DNA from: Bacillus sp. DNRA2
GTDB taxonomy: Bacteria; Bacillota; Bacilli; Bacillales; Cytobacillaceae
Direction of reading: 5' to 3'
Assembly (NCBI RefSeq): GCF_012843265.1
Contig: NZ_JABAIT010000016.1
Coordinates: 1-64,000, forward strand
DNA length: 64,000 bases
Shown: positions 36,021 to 43,437 of the stretch, one piece after another
How the letters are laid out: every line of letters starts with the position of its first letter
Numbering within the stretch: the first letter of the stretch is position 1
The notes under the pieces: model-generated
Told to the model about the DNA's origin: nothing
The model's database searches: none
What the model saw: the letters and a program-made list of their open reading frames with translations, nothing else
Translations under genes and position numbers: made by a program

Positions 36021-36122
36021 TTAAAGTAATCCTCCTAGTAAACCACCTACTAATCCGCCAACAAGACCAATTACACCAGTTAAGTCAAGAGCTGCTGCTA
36101 AAGAAAGACCTAATGCTAACAT
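36021..36122 (-). CDS. 33-residue hydrophobic glycine-zipper peptide (copy 1)
   Basis: This frame starts at ATG 36122 with GGAGGTG 6 nt upstream and stops at 36021. It begins M-L-A-L-G-L-S-L-A-A, has D-L-T-G in the middle and ends with the same G-G-x-x-G-G-x-x-G-G zipper as copy 2. The five differences (positions 3, 11, 16, 18, 19) are all conservative or in the turn, while the C-terminal 14 residues are identical, which implies selection on the peptide. The pair lies 214 bp beyond an orphan response regulator gene and has its own transcript bounds (terminators on both sides). Function unknown. Confidence 0.75.
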   Translation of the reverse strand: MLALGLSLAAALDLTGVIGLVGGLVGGLLGGLL

Positions 36123-36297
36123 TCAATACACCTCCCATCCATTACTTAACAAATGATCACGGTTTGTTTACTCTTCCTAAAACCTTATCGATTTGTTATA
36201 TACATCATATTTCAATTCAATTTTTCAAAACATCGTATATTCCGACAAAATCAGCGGTGTACTTCGTAATCTTTTTGCGTGATTCCGCAAAAAACGC

Positions 36298-36327
36298 AAA
36301 AAAAATGCCGATACATCGACATTTTTT
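36298..36327 (-). terminator. Terminator of the LuxR-type regulator
   Basis: A stem of about 12 bp with one mismatch (36298-36312 with 36315-36327) ends in a T run on the minus strand and separates the regulator from the peptide genes. Confidence 0.8.
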
Positions 36328-36336
36328 GACTTTTTA

Positions 36337-36954
36337 TTATATGTAAATTAATCCCTTTTGCGTTCCCTTCATGATTGCTCCAACTCTACTATCGACATCA
36401 AGCTTTTGAAAAATAGAGGTAATATGGTATTCGACCGTTCGCTTGCTCATACTTAATTGCTTGGCAATCTCATGGTTCTTTCTTTCTTGAGAAATTAGTT
36501 GAAGTATTTCAATTTCTGTCATTGTTAATTGATGGTGATGGTCTTTTAACAGCGTTCGATTCGACAGTAGAATATTACCCAAATAGCTCTGCTTCACGGC
36601 GTTAATCAAGGTCTTAAACGGCTCCACCTTCAACACAACCGCATGTACTCCAATTTTATAAAGAATTCGAGTTAATTCTTCACATGCATGGCTTGCAAAT
36701 ACGACAATTTTAATTTTGTCGTTATAAGTTTCAATAATCTCCTGTGCCAAATCTATTCCATTGATATTGGTTAAATATGGTTCCATTACTACAACATCTG
36801 GTCTAGTCTCGTTAATCATACTGATGGTTCTTGTTCCATCTGTAATCTTACCTACCACTTGTATTCCTACCTCTTCGTTTTCGAAAAAATGAGCAATTGC
36901 TTCTGTCGTAAACGGATGATTGTCAATAATTACAACTTTAATAGGTTCCTCCAT
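36337..36954 (-). CDS. NarL/LuxR-type response regulator with Glu at the phospho-acceptor
   Basis: This 205-residue regulator has a receiver domain (about 5-120) and a LuxR-type helix-turn-helix (about 140-200, L-T-x-x-E-I-E-I-L-Q-L-I and S-K-R-T-V-E-Y-H-I). The acidic pocket D11-N12 and the K in V-L-K-V-E are kept, but the usual Asp in V-V-x-M-D reads Glu58, so classical phosphorylation is unlikely. No kinase gene is adjacent. I chose ATG 36954 because AAGGAGG lies 5 nt upstream. It may act as a constitutive or ligand-controlled regulator, perhaps of the neighbouring peptide genes (inference). Confidence 0.88.
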   Translation of the reverse strand: MEEPIKVVIIDNHPFTTEAIAHFFENEEVGIQVVGKITDGTRTISMINETRPDVVVMEPYLTNINGIDLAQEIIETYNDKIKIVVFASHACEELTRILYKIGVHAVVLKVEPFKTLINAVKQSYLGNILLSNRTLLKDHHHQLTMTEIEILQLISQERKNHEIAKQLSMSKRTVEYHITSIFQKLDVDSRVGAIMKGTQKGLIYI

Positions 36955-37365
36955 AATTTCCTCCTTACAACGGAAACAAATTTCATCTGGTGACGAGAAA
37001 CTTATTATCACAAGGCAATTGTTACCAATTTTGTCATCAAATGATTAAAATGATTGCAAATAATCCGATATAATAGTGATAAACATCACTCGTTATGTTC
37101 AAATATCATTATACACTGATATTTTATACTTTTGTTATAAATTTCATATTTTTAAAAATTTTTACTTTTGTGTAAAATAATTACAAAACTTTTTGTTTTA
37201 GACGATTTTAGAAGAAGTTAGAACTGATGCTTATTTGTTCTTAATAGCGAATTTCACTAAGTCTTTTCTCCTTGCTCGATCATCCAAAATGACTTGATTA
37301 AGATTGTTTAGAAATTATTACCACAATATTGGAATTTAAGAGTAAAATAGAAGGAGAGGCACATC
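36955..37365. other. AT-rich divergent intergenic region
   Basis: About 410 bp between the regulator and the next plus-strand gene hold no supportable gene. Very AT-rich; promoters for both directions are expected here but I cannot single out a convincing one. Confidence 0.5.
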
Positions 37366-37443
37366 ATGATTACATTCTATTTTCCTAGACTAAAGCAAAA
37401 TATTATATTGCTAGAGAAATGGAGGCAATCCGATGTTATCTAA
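37366..37443 (+). CDS. 25-residue leader frame overlapping the next gene
   Basis: An ATG with an AAGGAG site 9 nt upstream opens a 25-codon frame (M-I-T-F-Y-F-P-R start) whose TAA lies 8-10 bases inside the downstream gene. This arrangement could couple translation of the downstream gene to the leader. No regulatory codon run (for example repeated His or Trp) is seen. Confidence 0.4.
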   Translation: MITFYFPRLKQNIILLEKWRQSDVI

Positions 37444-38248
37444 TGAAGCAGATTTACAAAAAGAATATGAGTACTTTTTAAAGGACCATCTCCCCGATGG
37501 CTTTTCCTATGTGGATGACGAAGAACCACCTACGGTTGTGGTCACCGTAAAGAATGCAGCCGAAACAGCAAAAAAAGTCGAAACAGAGCTACGTTTTCAA
37601 GGTTATTCTGAAAGCATGGTCACGGTTACAGCCAATGTAGATGGCGAACACCAACAAATCCACTTAAGCTTTGATTTGTTATACTTTACCGAACAACAGG
37701 CTAAAAGCTGTTTACTGCTAGTAGCACGAACCATTTATACATTTGAAAGCGGTTCCGAGACAAAGGAAGAAACATCGATTTTTTCTTTCTTTAACTCAAA
37801 GAAAAGGCATCGTAAACGCGATGAAGATAAGTTTAAAGACGATATTACGAAGGAAGATGTCGTTAAAGCAGTTCGTAAATTTTCTGATAACCTCCCAGAT
37901 GGAACATACCGAACAATCCTCGTAAATGATGACTACAGCATTGATTTATCCCAATTACGTAGATTCCTACCTAGAAAACCAACACAAAAATATTATATGT
38001 CCAAAGAAACGTATGAGATTTTCGAGGAGCACGAGGCTCATATCCCACCATTAATGGATAAGGTCCAAAAGGCGGTCGATGCCTATGTGCGCGAACATAA
38101 AGAGTATCCAATTATACCATACGACCACGCTCGTCGAGTCAATGGCTATTTATTAGTACAGGAGCATTTATTAGATGAAATGCCGAGTATGGATTTCTAT
38201 ATTACAAATTATGATGGCCTCATTACCCATACTAAGCCTAAGAAATAA
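37433..38248 (+). CDS. DUF3939-like protein, unknown function
   Basis: This 271-residue soluble protein has an N-terminal acidic part (about 1-105), a Lys/Arg-rich middle (about 120-138) and a C-terminal conserved domain (about 140-268) with D-G-T-Y-R-T-I-L-V-N-D-D and Y-Y-M-S-K-E-T-Y-E-I-F, which I associate from memory with DUF3939. A GGAGG site lies 7 nt before ATG 37433. The final 100 residues are predicted alpha/beta. No catalytic motif is apparent. A clear terminator follows. Confidence 0.7.
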   Translation: MLSNEADLQKEYEYFLKDHLPDGFSYVDDEEPPTVVVTVKNAAETAKKVETELRFQGYSESMVTVTANVDGEHQQIHLSFDLLYFTEQQAKSCLLLVARTIYTFESGSETKEETSIFSFFNSKKRHRKRDEDKFKDDITKEDVVKAVRKFSDNLPDGTYRTILVNDDYSIDLSQLRRFLPRKPTQKYYMSKETYEIFEEHEAHIPPLMDKVQKAVDAYVREHKEYPIIPYDHARRVNGYLLVQEHLLDEMPSMDFYITNYDGLITHTKPKK

Positions 38249-38271
38249 TGCAAAGCAGTGGAGTATAAGAA

Positions 38272-38306
38272 AAGCCCGAAAGGCATCTAAACGACCTTTC
38301 GGGCTT
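38272..38306. terminator. Terminator between convergent genes
   Basis: A 12-bp perfect stem AAGCCCGAAAGG/CCTTTCGGGCTT has an 11-nt loop. It can serve the DUF3939-like gene and the convergent aldolase gene. Confidence 0.8.
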
Positions 38307-38334
38307 AATACTATCGTTTTTATCAAAATCTAGT

Positions 38335-39291
38335 TTATTTCGCTCGTGCTACAGAAACTTCAGGTGATGTTACTTTATCGTAGAAATTAACAAACTCATC
38401 ACGCTCAGGGGTATTGCGGTAAGCCATCGCCACGCGTGGATGTTCGTTAAGTACACCAGAAATCATGTAAGGAATGATGTAACCCCACTCCCATTTTTCA
38501 CGCATTTCCAGCATGTGTTTTTCAATAACACCAAGCACAGGTTTCAATTCGTAGCTTGTTTTTGGTATGTAGCTTACAAGAAGCTCAGTATTACAGTTTC
38601 CTGCTGCCCGTCCCATGCCATATACAGATGAATCTAGGAATTCAACGCCATTTTTCATAGCAGAAAGCGTGTTGGCAAAAGCAAGCTGCATATTGTTATG
38701 AGTATGGACACCAAGACGCTTGTTTGGCAGCATTTCACGGAACTTTTTCACCTGATGCTCAATATCTTGAGGATCAAGACTTCCAAATGAATCAACGATA
38801 TATACTACATCAACGGGGCTTTCCTTGATCATTTCGAAAGCATCGATAAGTTGACGTTCTGGTGCACTTGAAAGCGCCATGATATTAAGGGTTGTTTCAT
38901 AACCTAAATCATGGAACATTTGCACTAGCTCTAAGCCTTTGTCCACTTCACGTATGTAACAAGCAACGCGAATCATATCTAATACGCTTTGTTCACGTGG
39001 AAGGACATCGTTCGGATCAACACGTCCGATATCAACGAGAGCGGAAAGTTTTGTTTTCTTCTTAACAGGAATTACTTGTTTAAGGAAATCATCATCGAGG
39101 AATCTCCAAGGATTGGGCTCAGTAGCATTAAGGAGTTTCGCAGAATTTTTGTATCCAATTTCCATATATTCAACACCAGCAGCATTTAAGCCCTCGTATA
39201 AGTCTTGGACAAACTCAATACTGAAATCCCAGTTATTCACCAATCCGCCATCGCGAATGGTGCAGTCTAATATTTTACAATTATTTTCCAT
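38335..39291 (-). CDS. HMGL-like aldolase-domain protein
   Basis: This 318-residue TIM-barrel protein belongs to the HMG-CoA lyase/4-hydroxy-2-oxovalerate aldolase (DmpG-like) family. The metal-binding opening D-C-T-I-R-D-G-G (residues 9-16) and the H-T-H-N-N segment, with both His ligands, are intact, and G-M-G-R-A-A-G-N lies in the right place. It lacks the C-terminal domain of isopropylmalate or homocitrate synthases, so it is probably a lyase/aldolase. No dehydrogenase partner is adjacent, and the substrate is unknown. GGGGG lies about 10 nt before ATG 39291. Confidence 0.82.
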   Translation of the reverse strand: MENNCKILDCTIRDGGLVNNWDFSIEFVQDLYEGLNAAGVEYMEIGYKNSAKLLNATEPNPWRFLDDDFLKQVIPVKKKTKLSALVDIGRVDPNDVLPREQSVLDMIRVACYIREVDKGLELVQMFHDLGYETTLNIMALSSAPERQLIDAFEMIKESPVDVVYIVDSFGSLDPQDIEHQVKKFREMLPNKRLGVHTHNNMQLAFANTLSAMKNGVEFLDSSVYGMGRAAGNCNTELLVSYIPKTSYELKPVLGVIEKHMLEMREKWEWGYIIPYMISGVLNEHPRVAMAYRNTPERDEFVNFYDKVTSPEVSVARAK

Positions 39292-39375
39292 AATCCATTT
39301 TCCCCCTTTTTATCATCATAACAGATTTTTTGACATTGTACGTCTTGAATACTCTCCATTTTACAAATTTTCTTA

Positions 39376-39406
39376 CAAAAAGAAAAGCTGTCGATTTTGA
39401 CAGCTT
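39376..39406 (-). terminator. Terminator of the NlpC/P60 gene
   Basis: An 8-bp stem AAGCTGTC/GACAGCTT (39385-39392 with 39399-39406) is followed on the minus strand by TTCTTTTTG. Confidence 0.75.
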
Positions 39407-39414
39407 AAAATTTA

Positions 39415-40479
39415 TTAAAAGATTACTCGCTTCGAATAAAGGTAATTCTGCTTCCAATATGGATTTTGCAACACATTTTTTGTAATCGTAACCCCCTTTG
39501 AGCTTGATGCATGGATCATACTGCCGTCGCCCATATATATACCAACATGTCCGACACGACCATCAGAGTATATGTCCTTTTGTGTAAAGAACATCAAATC
39601 ACCAGCCTCAAGTCTGGATATGGTCGTTCCCCTACTTGCTTGGTCTCTGGAAACTCGTGGAAGTGTAATGCCATTTTTCACAAAAACAAGTTGAGTATAC
39701 GATGAACAGTCAAAATATTTTGGTGCATCTGCTAATGATGCTCCAAATTTGTAGGAAGCGCCAATGTAGAGCTTTGCCTGTGCAATCACCTTCTGCCTTT
39801 GCGTGGCGACCGTCATATGGTTTGTGTTTTTAACAGGCTTTTTCTCCTTAGCCGGCTCCATTTCCTTTGCCTGATCACGCGGTGGAATCACAAAAACTTG
39901 GCCATCCTTGACTATGTCTGAGGCTAATTTATTTGCAGCCTTCAATTCTAGTATCGTCACGTGATGTAAGCGTGAAATATTATATAAACTGTCGCCAGTA
40001 TGGGCGATATATTTTTGTGCTGGTCTCTGCACCTGAATTGAGCCATCTTGTGACTGAAAGGTAATATAAGCATTAAACAAAGCTCCTCCACCATGCAGTG
40101 ATACGTAAGCAGTATTATGTATCCATCGTGGAGGCTTGATGTTGACATATTCATTCCCTTTTTTCGCTTTAGACCCACCCATGGTTGTCCGTATGGTAGT
40201 TGAGCCATCTGTAATTTGATAAGTTAGTGTTTTTGCCTCAAATTTGATGCTATTGTAGCCCAAGCTTTTTGCAAGTGGCACTAATGGCAAGTAATAAATT
40301 CCATCAATCTTAATCGGGTTAATTCCGTTAACCGCTTTCCCATTGATCGCAAGCTTTGCTGTAGGAACCTGTTGAACCTGAGCATTAGTGGCATGATTTC
40401 CAATGAAGGAAAGTGCAATAATAAGTGAAGTAATCAGTATCGGCCGGAAAATTTTTCTTAGATGCTTTTGTGTTTGCAA
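39415..40479 (-). CDS. Secreted NlpC/P60 peptidoglycan hydrolase with stalk and LysM domains
   Basis: This 354-residue protein has a signal peptide (hydrophobic stretch near residues 12-30, cleavage near A-T-N-A), a copper-amine-oxidase-N-like stalk domain (about 40-155), one LysM module (about 158-203, Y-I-A-H-T-G-D-S-L-Y-N-I-S) and a C-terminal NlpC/P60 domain (about 230-354) with catalytic Cys in F-D-C-S-S and His in G-H-V-G-I-Y. It should cleave gamma-D-Glu-diamino acid bonds in the wall. The start is TTG 40479, preceded by AGGAGGAG; an upstream frame to 40536 lacks a site. The stalk domain is shared in type with the protein at 10034-10696. Confidence 0.88.
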   Translation of the reverse strand: MQTQKHLRKIFRPILITSLIIALSFIGNHATNAQVQQVPTAKLAINGKAVNGINPIKIDGIYYLPLVPLAKSLGYNSIKFEAKTLTYQITDGSTTIRTTMGGSKAKKGNEYVNIKPPRWIHNTAYVSLHGGGALFNAYITFQSQDGSIQVQRPAQKYIAHTGDSLYNISRLHHVTILELKAANKLASDIVKDGQVFVIPPRDQAKEMEPAKEKKPVKNTNHMTVATQRQKVIAQAKLYIGASYKFGASLADAPKYFDCSSYTQLVFVKNGITLPRVSRDQASRGTTISRLEAGDLMFFTQKDIYSDGRVGHVGIYMGDGSMIHASSSKGVTITKNVLQNPYWKQNYLYSKRVIF

Positions 40480-40567
40480 GGGTATCTTCTCCTCCTTTTG
40501 TAATTGAAAACAATCGAGAATAGCTTTTGTTAACAATTACTTTTTATGCAAAGGAGAGTACATGCGA

Positions 40568-41209
40568 TTAATTAGGAATGATGATATCCAACTTTCCATC
40601 ACGATTTACAATCTCAACGACATCATCAAGAAATAAGTATGGTGTGTCGTATTGGTCTTGTTTTTTTAGATTTACATAACGATTATTTGCAGTTAAAACC
40701 GGAAAAACTACATTCGTTTTCTTCAGGAGGTTGTTAGCAATAGCTACCTCAGCCATCAGGATAACTTCTTTATTGGAAATCGCAAAGAAAAGCTTGCCAA
40801 TCTCCTTGTCATGCTCATCCGTAATGATAATCTGCTGCAATATTGAAATTAAACAAGCAACAAAATCATTGATTCTTTCATGGGGTAGTTCGCCCATATC
40901 ACAATCGGATAATGCTTTATTAAGTCCATTTCTAAGCTCCTTAAACGAAAAAACGTCGTGGATCCTAAGTGAGACTTTAGACTGACTCATTAGTGCAAAT
41001 TTCTTTCTCGTTTCTAATAAGTAATCTTTAATGATTCCTTTATATTGCACACGATTTATCGCAAGTTCTGTCACTTCATTGATCCATTTAATATCATCAG
41101 CTTGCTTTTGAATTAATAATAAAAAGCCGAGAACATCCTGTTCGGCAAAGTTGCCATTAGCTAATTTTTCCACATAGGTGCTCAATAATGATTTTTGTTT
41201 AAGATCCAT
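40568..41209 (-). CDS. Hypothetical cytoplasmic protein
   Basis: I do not recognise this 213-residue protein. It is largely helical in its first 130 residues with a more beta-rich end (V-F-P-V-L-T-A-N-N-R-Y, then L-F-L-D-D-V-V-E-I-V). No membrane segment, metal motif or DNA-binding motif is obvious. The binding site (AGGAG, about 12 nt before ATG 41209) is distant. It lies 45 bp downstream of another unknown gene in the same direction, and the two may form an operon. Confidence 0.65.
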   Translation of the reverse strand: MDLKQKSLLSTYVEKLANGNFAEQDVLGFLLLIQKQADDIKWINEVTELAINRVQYKGIIKDYLLETRKKFALMSQSKVSLRIHDVFSFKELRNGLNKALSDCDMGELPHERINDFVACLISILQQIIITDEHDKEIGKLFFAISNKEVILMAEVAIANNLLKKTNVVFPVLTANNRYVNLKKQDQYDTPYLFLDDVVEIVNRDGKLDIIIPN

Positions 41210-41254
41210 TTTTTAATTCTACTCCTATAATTTAAGTTCAGTATCTTTTCTATT

Positions 41255-41614
41255 TTACTCCTTCTTACCAAATAATGAAGTAAAATTCATTAGGGTATAA
41301 ATCCTGGCAGTTACAAGGAATAATTCCTGTTTATTGCGATTTACGTAATCGTTGATAATATCGAGTCCTTTTTGAAATTGCTCTACTAAGTAAGTGGTAT
41401 ATTTTTCATCCCAATCAAAGCGATTGATGCGGATTAGCTCATCGGCAAGAATTTGGAACCTAAACTCTTCAATATATAAGGTAATTTGATATAGCTTATC
41501 TCGATTAACGGACAAAGTTTCACGTTGCCCATCTAGCTTTGAAACGTATTTAATAAAATCATGAATATTTTCAGCAAGCATATTTGCTTTTTGCATGTTT
41601 AAGTTAATTTTCAT
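41255..41614 (-). CDS. Hypothetical helical protein
   Basis: This 119-residue protein is predicted to be all-helical, with many charged and aromatic residues (I-T-L-Y-I-E-E-F-R-F, R-F-D-W-D-E-K-Y) and no cysteine or signal sequence. A GGGGAGAG site precedes ATG 41614. It is probably co-transcribed with the following gene. I cannot assign a family. Confidence 0.65.
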   Translation of the reverse strand: MKINLNMQKANMLAENIHDFIKYVSKLDGQRETLSVNRDKLYQITLYIEEFRFQILADELIRINRFDWDEKYTTYLVEQFQKGLDIINDYVNRNKQELFLVTARIYTLMNFTSLFGKKE

Positions 41615-41768
41615 TTATGCTCTCCCCTTTATAGGAAGAGTGTATTCAATGTAATTCAAAAAAATAATCAACCATGTTGCACAAGCTACCAGCCTGAAAA
41701 TTACTAATCATCGCCTAAAAGCGCTACAATAAAAGAGATAAACATTCAGAAGGGAAAGTGAAGCGATA

Positions 41769-42128
41769 ATGGAAAAAATCATGTTTATTGAAACCGGAAT
41801 GGGCATTGATGTGCATGGTCAGGACATCACAAAGGCAGCAGTTCGTGCCATCAAAAATGCCATTCATTTCAACTCGATGCCAGGGATTCGTTCCGTATTA
41901 CCAGGAAACAGCCTTGAGAATATGAAGGTCAATGTCAAGCTAGCCGTTCCTTGTGAAAAAGAAAGCCTTGATGTTGACACTGTAAAAGCAGCGCTACCTT
42001 ATGGTCAAGTTACAGTGGAAGTTATGGATGGCGGCATGCTAACAACAAGTGGAATCGTGCTCGAAGATAAGGGCGATAAAAACGATTTAATGTACATCGT
42101 TGTTGCCTCAGTAGAAGTAGGGTATTAA
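41769..42128 (+). CDS. Lin0512-family protein
   Basis: This 119-residue protein matches the small Lin0512 family: it opens with I-E-T-G-M-G-I-D-V-H-G-Q-D and continues with T-K-A-A-V-R-A-I-K-N-A-I. Family members occur across bacteria and plants and have no established function, though the conserved Asp/His opening suggests ligand or metal binding. A GGGAAAGTGAAG stretch provides the binding site. It is monocistronic with a strong terminator. Confidence 0.85.
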   Translation: MEKIMFIETGMGIDVHGQDITKAAVRAIKNAIHFNSMPGIRSVLPGNSLENMKVNVKLAVPCEKESLDVDTVKAALPYGQVTVEVMDGGMLTTSGIVLEDKGDKNDLMYIVVASVEVGY

Positions 42129-42134
42129 ATCCCC

Positions 42135-42178
42135 AAAAAGACAGGTACCATTTTTGACGAGATGGCACCTGTCTTTTT
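42135..42178 (+). terminator. Terminator of the Lin0512-family gene
   Basis: A long stem (about 16 bp with one mismatch) begins AAAAAGACAGGT and ends in a T run; it can also serve the convergent nitronate monooxygenase gene. Confidence 0.85.
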
Positions 42179-42185
42179 GATAAGC

Positions 42186-43160
42186 TTATGAAAAACCACA
42201 GTTTATTTTATTAGTGGCTATTTGATATTCATGTTTAAGCTTCGTGACTACTTCGGCCACTGTTTCAACCTCTTTAATTGCACCAACCCCTTGGCCAGCT
42301 GACCAAATATCCTTCCAAGGCTTCGGACCATTTCCTCCTTTATAATGGGACCAGTCAAACGAGTCCTTCTTAATTAATTTCTGTAGGTCTAGCCCTGCTA
42401 TTTCAATACTTGGAATCAGATAATTAGCAGCAATTCCACTCAATGCATCTGTATAAATAAGATCCTCAAGTGACGATTCGATGAGCATTTGACGATAAGA
42501 ATCGCTGGCAAGACTTTCTTGTACAGCAATAAATCTTGTTCCCATATACACGAAATCTGCACCTAAAAGCTTGGCAGCAGCAATCTCTTGACCACTCGAA
42601 ATTCCTCCAGATAGAATCGTTATACCATTCCAAAATTCCTTAACAGCACTAATGAATGCGAATGGATTCAACGTACCGGCATGACCACCAGCACCATTAC
42701 AGACAAGGATTAATCCATCCGTTCCCTTTTCGACAGCTTTTCTCGCGTGCGATAGATTCACAACATCCGAGAATACAAGACCACCGTATCGATGGACGAT
42801 TCTAACAACTGGGCTGGGGTCGCCAAGGGAGGTTATCACAATGGGGGGCTGATACTTTTCAATGAACTTTAAATCCTCTTCATAGCGCTTGTTAGTGCGA
42901 TGAACAACTAGATTAACCGCCCATGGTGCAATTTTTCGCTTTGGATTCTCCTGTTTTGCCTCTTGAAGTTCCTCGGTTATTTGTGTCATCCATGAGTCTA
43001 AATCGCAAGTGGTACGGGCGTTGGCCAACGGGAAGGAGCCGATAATACCTGCTTTGCAACCTGCTATGACCATTTCTGGACTGGAAACTAGAAACATCGG
43101 GGCGCTGATAACTGGAAGCTCCAATTGTGATGCTATTGTTGTTGAGATTTTATCTGACAA
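42186..43160 (-). CDS. Nitronate monooxygenase (2-nitropropane dioxygenase-like)
   Basis: This 324-residue FMN enzyme has the nitronate monooxygenase TIM-barrel pattern: P-V-I-S-A-P-M at the start, C-N-G-A-G-G-H-A-G near residue 155 with the catalytic His, S-G-G-I-S-S-G near 187 and G-A-D-F-V-Y-M-G-T-R near 205. It would oxidise alkyl nitronates, or act as a related FMN oxidoreductase. The TTG start at 43160 follows a strong GAGGAGGAG site. It is monocistronic. Confidence 0.9.
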   Translation of the reverse strand: MSDKISTTIASQLELPVISAPMFLVSSPEMVIAGCKAGIIGSFPLANARTTCDLDSWMTQITEELQEAKQENPKRKIAPWAVNLVVHRTNKRYEEDLKFIEKYQPPIVITSLGDPSPVVRIVHRYGGLVFSDVVNLSHARKAVEKGTDGLILVCNGAGGHAGTLNPFAFISAVKEFWNGITILSGGISSGQEIAAAKLLGADFVYMGTRFIAVQESLASDSYRQMLIESSLEDLIYTDALSGIAANYLIPSIEIAGLDLQKLIKKDSFDWSHYKGGNGPKPWKDIWSAGQGVGAIKEVETVAEVVTKLKHEYQIATNKINCGFS

Positions 43161-43275
43161 AATGACTCCTCCTCTTCGGATAAATATTTGTAACCTCTTA
43201 ATTATAACTGAATTTTCTGTTAATTAAACAGAGCAGATTATAAGAACATCAATATCTAGTTCGCCTTCTATATAA

Positions 43276-43370
43276 ATTTAGTTTTGTTTAGTTTTGTTTA
43301 CTTACGTTTAGTTTTATAAAAAAATTACAACAAAATTAAACAAAACTTAACGAAACGTAACAAAAATCGT
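43276..43370. repeat. Phased 10-bp repeats in two inverted blocks
   Basis: Four consecutive 10-mers from 43276 to 43315 follow TTTAGTTTTG (two exact), and four from 43331 to 43370 follow its complement (CAAAACTTAA-like), separated by 15 bp. A 10-bp step puts every copy on the same face of the helix. The array lies about 70 bp upstream of the coiled-coil/DUF2325-like gene and resembles a multi-site operator. Confidence 0.75.
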
Positions 43371-43437
43371 TGTTTTCAAGTTATAAAAAGATTACAATTT
43401 TTATAATTAAAATCACTAAGATGGGGCGCGAAACCAA

